This document shows positions 37,272 through 46,623 of a stretch of 64,000 bases of DNA, one piece after another (position 1 is the first letter of the stretch; the number at the start of each line of letters is the position of its first letter). The stretch lies in NCBI GenBank assembly GCA_020692215.1, contig JAIMKW010000001.1, forward strand, positions 594,442-658,441, read 5' to 3'. The DNA comes from Sandarakinorhabdus sp. Its GTDB lineage: Bacteria > Pseudomonadota > Alphaproteobacteria > Sphingomonadales > Sphingomonadaceae. Under the pieces are notes generated by a model that was given only the letters and a program-made list of their open reading frames with translations, had not been told where the DNA came from and did no database searches. The position numbers were made by a program, and so were the translations under genes.

Positions 37272-38020
37272 CAGTCAGCGCCCCCGACTGAAGGAGTGGC
37301 CTTCTGGCTGGTTGGAAGAGCGGCGGGCACCAGCGGCCCAAGCGCAGCATAGGCATCCGGCGTCAAGTGCAGAGAATCCCGGCGGAACCGCTCGGGCACG
37401 TCATCTCCACCAGCCATCAGGTAAGGCATCGGGTCCTCGAAGCGCGCCCCGTTGCGGGCCGCAAGGGCGGGCAGTGCGGCGTTCAGTGCCGCCACATAGG
37501 CATCCACTTCGCCGCGGAACAGGATGCGCCGCTTCAGGTCGGGGCGGACTGGGGGGATCACCGCCATGATCACAAGGTCAACGCCATTGGCCCGAGCCAG
37601 TGCGGCCATCCGGTCGATCGCATCCAGCGTGTCGTCCAGCGCCCGTCTGCGTCTGGCGGGCGATACCACAGCGGCTGCCACCGCATCGTTGACGCCGAGT
37701 TGCAGGATGGCTGCGGCGGGGCGATCCTGTGCCAGAACGGCTGCGAATCGCGGCAGCAGGCGGATGGCCGTCTGGCCCGGATGCCCTTCGATGATGATCG
37801 GATAGTCCCGTTCGGGCGCTGGCTTCCACTGCGCTATCCGGCTGTCGCCGAACAGCAGCAGCCGGCCGGGCTCGGCTGGCCCTGTGGTGGCCGCAATCAC
37901 CACGGCAGGCGGCGGCTCCAGCATCGCGATCTTGCCATCGCGCCACGAACCGAAGGCAAACACCAGCCAGCCAATGCCGGCTGCCAGCAGGATCAGGAGA
38001 AGCAGAAGCCTTAGCCGCAT
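37271..38020 (-). CDS. GDSL/SGNH-family hydrolase, membrane anchored
   Basis: 249 residues: an N-terminal hydrophobic anchor (residues 3-22), then an SGNH domain. Block I is LLLFGDSRIAQW with nucleophile Ser, block II IEGHPGQTAIRLLPR (Gly), block III LQLGVNDAVAAAVV (Asn), block V DSLHLTPDAYAALGPLV (Asp and His). All four catalytic elements are present, so it should be an active esterase or acyltransferase in the periplasm. First gene of the SGNH-MBOAT-SGNH operon; divergent from gatC across 169 bases. Confidence 0.87.
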   Translation of the reverse strand: MRLRLLLLLILLAAGIGWLVFAFGSWRDGKIAMLEPPPAVVIAATTGPAEPGRLLLFGDSRIAQWKPAPERDYPIIIEGHPGQTAIRLLPRFAAVLAQDRPAAAILQLGVNDAVAAAVVSPARRRRALDDTLDAIDRMAALARANGVDLVIMAVIPPVRPDLKRRILFRGEVDAYVAALNAALPALAARNGARFEDPMPYLMAGGDDVPERFRRDSLHLTPDAYAALGPLVPAALPTSQKATPSVGGAD

Positions 38021-38189
38021 GCCGTTCTTGCACTTTCTCTGCCGATCCTGCCTGTGATGATCGGCCGTCCCTACACGCCTCGAAAAGCCCGTGGCAAGAA
38101 AGCCTTGTCAATTGTTGGAACATGGCATCGCACCGTCGATACCGCTCTTCATGTTGCCCTGCAGCAGCGGCGCTGCTAGGCGCGTCGGC

Positions 38190-38477
38190 ATGGCAGTCGA
38201 TCATGAAATGGTGGCCCGCGTGGCAGGGCTTGCGCGCCTGAAGCTGGCACCGGCCGATGTTGCGCCGCTGGCGGACGAACTGAACAAGATTCTCGGCTGG
38301 ATCGATCAGCTTCAGGCGGTTGAAACCGGCAACATCCAGCCGATGACTGCGGTGATTCCTAACAGCCGGCCGTGGCGGGAAGACGAAGTCACCGACGGTG
38401 GCATCCAGGACGATGTTCTCGCCAACGCGCCAGAGGCCGCGCACGGCTTCTTCGCTGTCCCCAAAGTCATCGAATAG
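38190..38477 (+). CDS. gatC: Asp-tRNA(Asn)/Glu-tRNA(Gln) amidotransferase subunit C
   Basis: 95-residue scaffold of the GatCAB complex: [39 protein letters not shown] and the ending [15 protein letters not shown] 38190 is chosen from the family start ([16 protein letters not shown]). gatA follows after 11 bases. Confidence 0.95.
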   Translation: MAVDHEMVARVAGLARLKLAPADVAPLADELNKILGWIDQLQAVETGNIQPMTAVIPNSRPWREDEVTDGGIQDDVLANAPEAAHGFFAVPKVIE

Positions 38478-38488
38478 GGGGCGCAGCG

Positions 38489-39967
38489 ATGACCATCTTC
38501 ACCGATCTCACACTTCTTGCCATGCGCGACGGTCTCGCCGCGCGGGACTTCACCGCTCGCGAGCTTGTTGGGGCCCATGTCACAGCAGTCGAAGCCGCGC
38601 GGCCCCTCAACGCCTTCATCGTCGAAACGCCCGAAATCGCGCTTGCGGCAGCGGATGCGGCCGATGCAGCGCTGGCCAATGGCTCGGCGGGGCTTCTGGC
38701 TGGTATTCCGGTGGGGATAAAGGACCTGTTCTGCACCAAAGGCGTGCAGACGACAGCCGCCAGCGCCATCCTGAAGGGCTTCACGCCACGCTATGAAAGC
38801 ACGGTCACAGCCAGGCTGTTCGATGCCGGTGCTGCGATGCTGGGCAAGCTCAACCTCGATGAATTCGCCATGGGCTCTTCGAACGAGACTTCGGCTTTCG
38901 GCCCGGTGATATCGCCATGGCGCGCCCTGGGCTCGCAAGCGCCGCTGGTTCCGGGCGGATCGTCGGGTGGATCATCGGCTGCGGTTGCCGCGCGCCTTTG
39001 CGCTGCCGCCACCGGCACCGATACAGGCGGCTCCATCCGCCAGCCCGCCGCGTTCACGGGCATTGCCGGCATCAAGCCCACCTATGGCCGCTGCTCGCGC
39101 TGGGGCATCATTGCCTTTGCCTCCTCGCTCGATCAGGCGGGCGTGATGGCGCGCACCGTCGCAGATTGCGCCCTGATGCTGGAAGCCATGGCGGGCTATG
39201 ATCCCAAGGATTCCACGTCTCTCAACGCTCCGGTTCCTGCCTATGCCAAGGCGCTGAGCGGCAGCCTGAAGGGCAAGCGCATCGGCATCCCGCGCGAGTA
39301 TCGGATGGACGGGATGGACAGCGCCGTCGATGCGCTGTGGCAGCAAGGCATCGCCTGGGCGCGCGACGCCGGCGCGGAGATTGTAGACGTTTCGCTTCCC
39401 CACACCGGAGAAGCGCTTCCAACCTATTATATCGTGGCCCCGGCAGAAGCGTCCTCCAACCTCGCCCGCTATGATGGTGTGCGTTACGGCATGAGGGTCG
39501 CGCCGGATGGCGGCACCCTCAACGACATGTACGAGGCCACGCGCGCTGCCGGCTTTGGCCATGAAGTGAAACGCCGCATCATGATCGGCACCTATGTGCT
39601 GTCGGCGGGCTATTATGATGCATATTATCTGAAAGCGCAGAAGGTCCGCGCGCTCATCGCGCAGGATTTCGAGCATGCGTGGGAAAGTTGCGATCTTCTC
39701 CTCACGCCCACCGCCCCCACGGCAGCCTTCGGGCTGGGGGCGAAAATGGCCGACCCGATTGCGATGTATCTGAACGATGTCTTCACGGTTCCCGCTTCGC
39801 TTGCCGGCCTGCCCGCCATGTCGATCCCGGCGGGCCTTGATCCGGACGGCCTTCCGCTTGGCCTGCAGATCATCGGCAGGCCGCTGGACGAACAGGGCGT
39901 GCTGAACGCCAGCTACGCCCTGGAACAAGCAGCAGGTTTCGTGGCAGCCCCGACGCGCTGGTGGTGA
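38489..39967 (+). CDS. gatA: Asp-tRNA(Asn)/Glu-tRNA(Gln) amidotransferase subunit A
   Basis: Amidase subunit that releases ammonia from glutamine for transamidation. 492 residues. The Ser-cisSer-Lys triad of the amidase family is visible: K78 in [11 protein letters not shown]158 in [16 protein letters not shown] and S182 in [13 protein letters not shown]. Its TGA stop overlaps the start of the NRPS-like gene (TGATG), which separates it from gatB. Confidence 0.96.
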   Translation: MTIFTDLTLLAMRDGLAARDFTARELVGAHVTAVEAARPLNAFIVETPEIALAAADAADAALANGSAGLLAGIPVGIKDLFCTKGVQTTAASAILKGFTPRYESTVTARLFDAGAAMLGKLNLDEFAMGSSNETSAFGPVISPWRALGSQAPLVPGGSSGGSSAAVAARLCAAATGTDTGGSIRQPAAFTGIAGIKPTYGRCSRWGIIAFASSLDQAGVMARTVADCALMLEAMAGYDPKDSTSLNAPVPAYAKALSGSLKGKRIGIPREYRMDGMDSAVDALWQQGIAWARDAGAEIVDVSLPHTGEALPTYYIVAPAEASSNLARYDGVRYGMRVAPDGGTLNDMYEATRAAGFGHEVKRRIMIGTYVLSAGYYDAYYLKAQKVRALIAQDFEHAWESCDLLLTPTAPTAAFGLGAKMADPIAMYLNDVFTVPASLAGLPAMSIPAGLDPDGLPLGLQIIGRPLDEQGVLNASYALEQAAGFVAAPTRWW

Positions 39968-42900
39968 TGTCCGTGTTGGAGCTAGCCCCTGGTTCAGCAG
40001 ATGCGCTGGCCTCCGATTCCAGCCTTGCCCCCAACGAAGAGCGCTATGTTCTTGCCGAAGCGCTGACTCCTGCGACCTATATTACCCCCTGGGCGCATCT
40101 CATCGAAGGTCCGCTCGATGGCGAACGGCTGCAGGCCGCACTTGAACGGATGGCCGAACGCCATGATGTGATGCGCACATGCTATCATCAGCATGGGCCT
40201 GCAACGTGGAAGCGGGAGGTGTTGCCCAGCGCAACCCCGGCACTCAGGAGGCTTGAGCGGCCGGGCCAGTCCCTTTCCGAACTGCGCGCCGAGCTTGAGC
40301 CCTGGCTTTTTGCCCCGGTCGATTTCACCCCGGAAACGCTGTGCCGCTTTGCGCTGGTGCAGACCGCGCCCGACCGGCACTGGTTCGTCTTCAGCATGCA
40401 CCATGCGCTGAGCGACGGGACCAGCTTCAACCTGTTCATGGAAGAGCTGTTCGGGATTTATGATGGCGAGCCTGCCACGGCACCTGCCGCGCCCTATCGC
40501 AGCCTGTTTCCCGCCGACTGGCGCGAAACACCGCGCTACCAGAAGGACTTTGCCTGGTGGAGCGAGCGGCTTTCCGGGCTGGAGCCTACCGACGGGCTTC
40601 CCGCGGATCTCGAAGGCGATGATCCGCGCGCCGTGGCCGCCGAATGTGAAATGCTCATCCCGGAGGAGGATGCCAAAGCGGTAGCAGCCAGGGCAGCCTC
40701 CATCGGTGTCAGCCCCTTCACGATCTGGCTTGCGGCTTCGCTCACGGTTGTGTCCCGCCTGCAGGATGATCGGCAGGTGGTGGCGGCGTTCCAGACATCG
40801 AGCCGCCGTTCGGTGCCTGGCAGCGAGCGGGCGCAGGGCTGTTTCTCGAATGCGCTGGTGTTGTCGGTGGGGATTGACGCGGCCGAGCCGGTTGCAGACC
40901 TTGTCCGCCGGGTGCGCGGTGAAATGCGTGCCGCCTTGCAGCATGAAAGCGTTCCGTTCCACGATGTGCTGCAGGCCACCGGCGTTCATCCCACCATCGG
41001 CATCAACTGGTTTCCGCCGATGCCGGCGATTGCCTGCCAATCCTTGCGGGTCCACCCGGCTGAAAACATGGGTCGCAGTTCGGACTATCAGCTGAACCTG
41101 CGGTTCATCCAGTCGGAGCAGGGTCTGCGTCTTATCCTCTATTATCGCCCTGGCATCCTCAGCCGGCCGCTGGCCGAGGCCATAACGCACAGGATCATCG
41201 CGACCGGCAAGCTGTTTGCCGAAAGCCCCGAAGCGCTGGTCGGCAAGGTTCCCAGCCCCGATTGCACACCGCCGCCGCCAGCGGCGCCAGCACTGGATGT
41301 GCCGGCGGAACCCATTCATGCGCAGTTTGTGAAAATGGCCGGATTGCATCCGGACCGGCCCGCCCTGCGCTATCGTGGACAGTCCATCAGCTATGGCGAG
41401 CTCGAAGCACAGAGCGCCGCGATCGCCTGCAAGCTGCGCGATGCCGGCGCTGAGCCGGGGCGCACGGTCGCGGTGCTGGCATCCAGAGGCCCGGCTGCAA
41501 TCAAGGCCATGCTTGGTGTATCGCGCAGCGGCGCTGCGTTCACGATGATCGACACCGCCTATCCCGAAGAGCGCTGGCGGGCGATGATCGATATCGTCCG
41601 GCCCGTGGCGATGCTGTGGGCGGGCGAGGACGGTTCGCAGGCAGAGGCCAAGGCCCTTTCCGCCAGCCATGGCCTGCCGTTTCTGGATGTGCATCATCCA
41701 GAGCCTGCCGTGCCTGGCGCGCCTCTCCCCGAAGTCGATCCCGGGGGCATTGCCTATCTGCTGTTCACATCGGGGACCACGGGAACGCCGCGCTGCATAG
41801 CAACCGGGCACCGGCCCCTTGTGCATTTCCTTGCCTGGCAGCGAAGCCAGTTCGGATTGTGTGCAGACGATCGTTTCACCATGCTGTCCGGGCTGTCGCA
41901 TGACCCCTTGATGCGAGACGTGTTCGCCCCCCTGTCGCTTGGCGCCGAGCTGCTCATTCCGGATCAGCAACTCCTGACAGAACCGGGGGGCCTGCTGACG
42001 TGGGCCGTGTCGCAGGCACCCACTGTAATGCACATCACGCCGCCGCTGGGCCGGCTGCTGACAGACCATGCAGCCGATGGCGCCCTGCCGTCTTTGCGCC
42101 TGGTCTGCTGGGGTGGCGATCTGTTGCGCCCCGCGCTGGTGGCGGAACTGGCGCATCTGGCACCCAATGCTCGAAGCCTGAATTTCTATGGCGCCACGGA
42201 AACGCCGCAGGCGATTGCGTGGAATGATGCCGATGCCGATGCCGATGCACCCGGCACCCTGGCCATGCGGGCAATACCCGTCGGCGAAGCGACACCGGGA
42301 TTCGACCTATCCATCGAGCAGGCAGACGGTGCCGTTGCCGCTACGGGCGAAGTCGGGGAAATTGTGGTCCGTTCGGATTTGCTGAGCCGAGGCTATGTGG
42401 ACGGCGGCGCGCTTCGCCCGCACGATCCTGCGGGAACCTATCGCACCGGAGACCGGGCCTTTCGGTTGCCGTCGGGCAAGATCATGCTCTCGGGTCGCCG
42501 CGACGATCAGGTGAAGGTGCGTGGCTATCGCGTGGAACTGACCGATGTCGCCGCCGGGCTCGAACTTGATGCGCGCGTCCGGCAGGCGGCCGCAATCGTG
42601 CTGGGCCCCCCCGATGATGCCCGGATCGAGGCCTTTGTTGTTCTGGAAGAGCCTGGAAGCGCAACCGGGCCCACACTCCAGCAGGCACTGGCGTCGGCGC
42701 GGCCTGCGCATCTCGTGCCGCACCGCATCCATGTGGTCGACAGGCTGCCGCTTCTTGCCAATGGAAAGCTGGATCGCCCGGCGCTGCGCACTCTCGCGCT
42801 TGATGCCGATACGGCAGACGCCAACGACGGTGCGCCGACAGAGGCCGAGGCGGCCCTGATGTCAGCCTGGTCGGAGGTTCTGGGCCGGCGCGTGCCCTCG

Positions 42901-44043
42901 CCCAAGCGCAGTTTTGCCGAACTGGGGGGCGACAGCCTCTCCTTCGTACAGGCCTTCATGGTGCTGGAAGCCCAGATCGGCGCCGTTCCCGAAGGCTGGC
43001 AGTTCCGCCCGATCGCAGAGCTGGTAAAGCCGGCGAACAATCCTTTGCCTTCCTGGGGCCGATCGATCGACACTGCAACTTTGGTCCGTGCAATCGTGAT
43101 CATTGCAATCGTCGGTTTCCATTTCGGAATTTTTCGTTTTGGCGGCGGTGCCACATCTGCCCTGTTCATCGTATCCGGTTTTCTGCTCGGTGGGCTGCAA
43201 CTGACGGCCGCTTTTGCTGAACGCACAGCAGCGCCCGTTTTTCGGCTCTTCACACGGGTCGCAATCCCCGCGACGATTATAAGCCTGGGGCTTTGGGGCC
43301 TCAAGTTTCTGGATGGTGACGACCCTGATCTTGCCCAACATATATTCATGGCACCATTTATGGATTATCAGGGTATTGGAAGAGTTGGCGATTCTCCCTA
43401 CACTCTTATGCTTTGGTATGTGCAGTCAGCACTTTACATCATACTGATTGTTGGAACAGCGCTCTCATTGTCGATGAGACTATTTCACAAGTTGAACCCT
43501 TGGCAGTTTAGTCTGGGTCTTTTCTGTTTCAGCCTGCCATTTCGATTTTTGTTTCCGGCCCTGTTGGTGCCAGATTGGTTCAGTGCGGGGGCCCCGGTGT
43601 TTCATGTTACAAGCTATCTTCCGACAACACATCTCGCGACATTTGCGCTGGGCATGGTGATGGCCACTTCCGCCATCACCCAGCGCCACATGGTCGCATC
43701 TTTGATTATTGCTTATTCATTGATGTCCATGAAATTTTTCGAATCGTCTGCTTATTTTTTCCTGATTGCAGCTGGGTTCCTGTTGCTTTTGAAACCTTAC
43801 GTTCGCGTTCCGAAAGCCCTTGCGAACCCGCTGGCGTTGATTTCAGCCAGCAGTCTTTTCATCTATCTGACACATGGCGCTGTCGGGGCTGGCCTTGGCT
43901 TCATGTCGTCGGATTTTCCCAATGCCCTGAAATTCCCCATCTCGATTGCGGTCGGCATTCTGGTGGGTGTTGCCTGGCGGAAAATTGAGGCGGAACTTTT
44001 CCGGCGTCGCCGGCGCAACGCAGAGACGATCAGCACCATATAG
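39967..44043 (+). CDS. NRPS-like C-A-T protein with C-terminal membrane acyltransferase-3 domain
   Basis: 1358 residues. Condensation domain about 20-430 with intact H145-H146-ALSD150-G. Adenylation domain about 450-950: A3 [10 protein letters not shown] at 600-609 (Arg where Lys is usual), A5 [11 protein letters not shown] from 739, A7 YRTGD at 825, A8 [15 protein letters not shown] from 844, A10 Lys at 934 in [12 protein letters not shown]. Carrier domain about 955-1025 with S990 of GGDSL for phosphopantetheine. From about 1038 a polytopic domain with AT3 features: R1041-x10-H1052 and SGFLLGG at 1070. No thioesterase or reductase. ATG 39967 overlaps the gatA stop; GTG 39961 and 39964 are alternatives. 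GC falls from about 60% to 42% at the membrane domain. Probable role: build and transfer an aminoacyl or acyl-amino-acid group at the membrane; substrate unknown. Confidence 0.85.
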   Translation: MSVLELAPGSADALASDSSLAPNEERYVLAEALTPATYITPWAHLIEGPLDGERLQAALERMAERHDVMRTCYHQHGPATWKREVLPSATPALRRLERPGQSLSELRAELEPWLFAPVDFTPETLCRFALVQTAPDRHWFVFSMHHALSDGTSFNLFMEELFGIYDGEPATAPAAPYRSLFPADWRETPRYQKDFAWWSERLSGLEPTDGLPADLEGDDPRAVAAECEMLIPEEDAKAVAARAASIGVSPFTIWLAASLTVVSRLQDDRQVVAAFQTSSRRSVPGSERAQGCFSNALVLSVGIDAAEPVADLVRRVRGEMRAALQHESVPFHDVLQATGVHPTIGINWFPPMPAIACQSLRVHPAENMGRSSDYQLNLRFIQSEQGLRLILYYRPGILSRPLAEAITHRIIATGKLFAESPEALVGKVPSPDCTPPPPAAPALDVPAEPIHAQFVKMAGLHPDRPALRYRGQSISYGELEAQSAAIACKLRDAGAEPGRTVAVLASRGPAAIKAMLGVSRSGAAFTMIDTAYPEERWRAMIDIVRPVAMLWAGEDGSQAEAKALSASHGLPFLDVHHPEPAVPGAPLPEVDPGGIAYLLFTSGTTGTPRCIATGHRPLVHFLAWQRSQFGLCADDRFTMLSGLSHDPLMRDVFAPLSLGAELLIPDQQLLTEPGGLLTWAVSQAPTVMHITPPLGRLLTDHAADGALPSLRLVCWGGDLLRPALVAELAHLAPNARSLNFYGATETPQAIAWNDADADADAPGTLAMRAIPVGEATPGFDLSIEQADGAVAATGEVGEIVVRSDLLSRGYVDGGALRPHDPAGTYRTGDRAFRLPSGKIMLSGRRDDQVKVRGYRVELTDVAAGLELDARVRQAAAIVLGPPDDARIEAFVVLEEPGSATGPTLQQALASARPAHLVPHRIHVVDRLPLLANGKLDRPALRTLALDADTADANDGAPTEAEAALMSAWSEVLGRRVPSPKRSFAELGGDSLSFVQAFMVLEAQIGAVPEGWQFRPIAELVKPANNPLPSWGRSIDTATLVRAIVIIAIVGFHFGIFRFGGGATSALFIVSGFLLGGLQLTAAFAERTAAPVFRLFTRVAIPATIISLGLWGLKFLDGDDPDLAQHIFMAPFMDYQGIGRVGDSPYTLMLWYVQSALYIILIVGTALSLSMRLFHKLNPWQFSLGLFCFSLPFRFLFPALLVPDWFSAGAPVFHVTSYLPTTHLATFALGMVMATSAITQRHMVASLIIAYSLMSMKFFESSAYFFLIAAGFLLLLKPYVRVPKALANPLALISASSLFIYLTHGAVGAGLGFMSSDFPNALKFPISIAVGILVGVAWRKIEAELFRRRRRNAETISTI

Positions 44044-44111
44044 CACGACAGACGGGGGCTGAAGGGCACAGGCTCCGGACTCATCTTGTCATCGCCGCCA
44101 CTCCGGGCCAA

Positions 44112-45680
44112 ATGGCGGTCATGTCTGCAACTGCCTCCGCATCCCCTTCGCCCGTGCCTACATCTTCGATGCCCGGCCCTTACACCGACGGCCATGCCGG
44201 CACCTACATCATCGAGGGCCGCACTGGCCCGTGGGAGCTGGTGATCGGGCTGGAGGTGCACGCGCAGGTCACCTCCAGAGCCAAGCTGTTTTCCGGCTCG
44301 GCCACCGATTTCGGGTCTGAACCCAACAGCCAGGTCAGCTTTGTCGATGCTGCCATGCCCGGCATGCTGCCTGTGCTGAACGGCGAATGTGTCCGCCAGG
44401 CGGTGCGCACCGGCCTTGCGCTGGGCGCGCAGATCAACCGCTGGTCGCGCTTTGACCGGAAGAATTATTTCTACGCCGATTTGCCGCAGGGCTACCAGAT
44501 CTCGCAATATCAACACCCCATCGTGGGCGAGGGCGAAATCGAGATCGAGCTGGAGGATGGCACCCGCCACACCGTGGGAATAGAACGCATCCACCTCGAA
44601 CAGGATGCGGGCAAGTCGATCCACGATCTCAGCCCCGTTTTCAGTTATGTCGATCTCAACCGATCGGGCGTGGCGCTGATGGAGATCGTCTCCAAGCCCG
44701 ACATGCGCTCGCCTGCCGAAGCGGCCGCCTATGTCGCTTCGCTTCGCGCCATCCTGCGCGCCATCGGCAGCTGCGATGGCAACATGCAGGAAGGCTCGAT
44801 GCGCGCCGATGTGAACGTTTCTGTTCGCCGGCCGGGCACGAAGTTCGGCACCCGGTGCGAGATCAAGAACGTCAACTCCATCCGCTTCATCCAGCAGGCC
44901 ATCGCCTATGAAGCCCGCCGCCAGGTGGCGATTCTGGAAGAAGGCGGAACGATCAGGCAGGAAACCCGCCTGTTCGATCCCGACAAGGGCGAAACCCGCA
45001 GCCTGCGCTCGAAGGAAGATGCGCACGACTACCGCTATTTCCCCGAGCCCGACCTGCTGCCGCTGGAGCTGACCGAGGATTTCATCGCTCAGTGCAAGGC
45101 CAGCCTGCCCGAGCTGCCCGGCGCCAAGCGCGCGCGATTTGAAGCGGAGCTGGGCCTCAGCCCCTATCTTTCGGGCGTGCTGACAGCCGATGCGGATTCG
45201 TCGCGATGGTTTGAAACCCTGCTGGCCGAAACCGCAGACCGCCAGGGCAAGCCACAACGCGATGTTGCCGAAAAAGCCGCCAACTGGATGACGGGCGAGC
45301 TGTTCGGCGCGCTGAACCGGCTCGATCTGGCTATCGCGGAAAGCCCCGTTACGCCGGCGCAGGGCGCGGAACTGCTGGCGCTGGTGGCCGATGGCACGCT
45401 TTCCGGGCCGCTGGCAAAGCAGGTGTTCGAGATCATGCTCGAAACCCGCGAAGACCCCGGCGTGATCGCCGAGGAACGCGGCCTGAAGCAGGTTAGCGAC
45501 ACTGGCGCGCTGGAGCGCACCATCGGCGACGTGATGGCGGCAAACCCGGACAAGGTGGCGGATTATCGTGGCGGCAAGGACAAGCTGTTCGGCTTCTTCG
45601 TTGGGCAGGTGATGAAGGCGAGCGGCGGCAAGGCCAATCCGGCTGTGGTGAACGCGCTGCTGAAAAAAGCGCTGGGGTAG
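44112..45680 (+). CDS. gatB: Asp-tRNA(Asn)/Glu-tRNA(Gln) amidotransferase subunit B
   Basis: tRNA-binding and kinase subunit of GatCAB. Up to 522 residues; family motifs [60 protein letters not shown] and the YqeY-like C-terminal domain ending [17 protein letters not shown]. The first 40 residues are Ser/Pro-rich and longer than typical, so Met codons at 44121 or 44169 may be the real start; no strong ribosome-binding site decides. It lies 68 bases after the NRPS-like gene instead of directly after gatA. Confidence 0.94.
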   Translation: MAVMSATASASPSPVPTSSMPGPYTDGHAGTYIIEGRTGPWELVIGLEVHAQVTSRAKLFSGSATDFGSEPNSQVSFVDAAMPGMLPVLNGECVRQAVRTGLALGAQINRWSRFDRKNYFYADLPQGYQISQYQHPIVGEGEIEIELEDGTRHTVGIERIHLEQDAGKSIHDLSPVFSYVDLNRSGVALMEIVSKPDMRSPAEAAAYVASLRAILRAIGSCDGNMQEGSMRADVNVSVRRPGTKFGTRCEIKNVNSIRFIQQAIAYEARRQVAILEEGGTIRQETRLFDPDKGETRSLRSKEDAHDYRYFPEPDLLPLELTEDFIAQCKASLPELPGAKRARFEAELGLSPYLSGVLTADADSSRWFETLLAETADRQGKPQRDVAEKAANWMTGELFGALNRLDLAIAESPVTPAQGAELLALVADGTLSGPLAKQVFEIMLETREDPGVIAEERGLKQVSDTGALERTIGDVMAANPDKVADYRGGKDKLFGFFVGQVMKASGGKANPAVVNALLKKALG

Positions 45681-45693
45681 ATTCACAGGGTCA

Positions 45694-46623
45694 ATGGGTC
45701 AGGGCTTCCGCCCTTCGCCCTTTCCCTTGCTTGCTGCACCCGCTAAGCGCCTTTTCGTGAAAACGCCGACATGCTTCCAGGATATCATCCTCACCCTTCA
45801 CGCCTATTGGGGGGAGCGCGGCTGCGCGATCCTGCAACCCTATGACATGGAAATGGGTGCGGGCACCTTTCACCCGGCCACCACGCTTCGCGCGCTGGGG
45901 CCAAAGCCGTGGAAGGCTGCCTATGTGCAGCCTAGCCGCCGGCCATCGGATGGGCGCTATGGCGAAAACCCGAACAGGCTGCAGCATTACTACCAGCATC
46001 AGGTCATCCTGAAGCCTTCGCCCGACGATATTCTCGAACAGTATCTCGGCAGCCTGCAGGCGATCGGGATTGATCTCGCCACCAACGACATCCGCTTTGT
46101 GGAGGACGATTGGGAAAGCCCCACGCTTGGCGCCTGGGGGCTGGGCTGGGAGGTGTGGTGCAACGGCATGGAGGTGACGCAGTTCACCTATTTCCAGCAG
46201 GTGGGCGGGCATGATTGCGCGCCGGTTGCCGGGGAAATCACCTACGGGCTCGAGCGGCTGGCGATGTATATATTGGGTGTCGAGAATGTGTATGATCTGC
46301 CGTTCAACAGGGATGGCCTCAGCTACGGCGATGTGTTCCTTGAGAATGAAAAGCAGTTCAGCGCCTATAATTTCGAGCAGGCCAACACCGAGGCGCTGTT
46401 CGACAGTTTCAGGAAATGCGCCGAAGAATGCCGGGCGCTGGTGGAGGCCGGGCTGCCGCTTCCGGCTTATGATCAGGCGATCAAGGCCAGCCATGTCTTC
46501 AACCTGCTGAACGCCCGCGGCGTGATTTCGGTCGCCGAACGGCAGGCCTATATCGGCCGCGTGCGCGATCTGGTGAAGGCGGTCGCCGATCTGCAAGTGG
46601 CAAGGGAGACGGCCCATGGCTGA
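45694..46623 (+). CDS. glyQ: glycyl-tRNA synthetase alpha subunit
   Basis: Catalytic subunit of the alpha2-beta2 enzyme. 309 residues: [78 protein letters not shown] 45694 gives about 20 extra residues before the usual beginning; GTG 45757 (VKTPTCFQD) is an equally good start. glyS overlaps its end by 8 bases. Confidence 0.96.
   Translation: MGQGFRPSPFPLLAAPAKRLFVKTPTCFQDIILTLHAYWGERGCAILQPYDMEMGAGTFHPATTLRALGPKPWKAAYVQPSRRPSDGRYGENPNRLQHYYQHQVILKPSPDDILEQYLGSLQAIGIDLATNDIRFVEDDWESPTLGAWGLGWEVWCNGMEVTQFTYFQQVGGHDCAPVAGEITYGLERLAMYILGVENVYDLPFNRDGLSYGDVFLENEKQFSAYNFEQANTEALFDSFRKCAEECRALVEAGLPLPAYDQAIKASHVFNLLNARGVISVAERQAYIGRVRDLVKAVADLQVARETAHG

Noticed and set aside
39994..42156. 720-codon open frame antisense to the NRPS-like gene
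   Set aside because: No motifs; sense strand has condensation and adenylation motifs in order.
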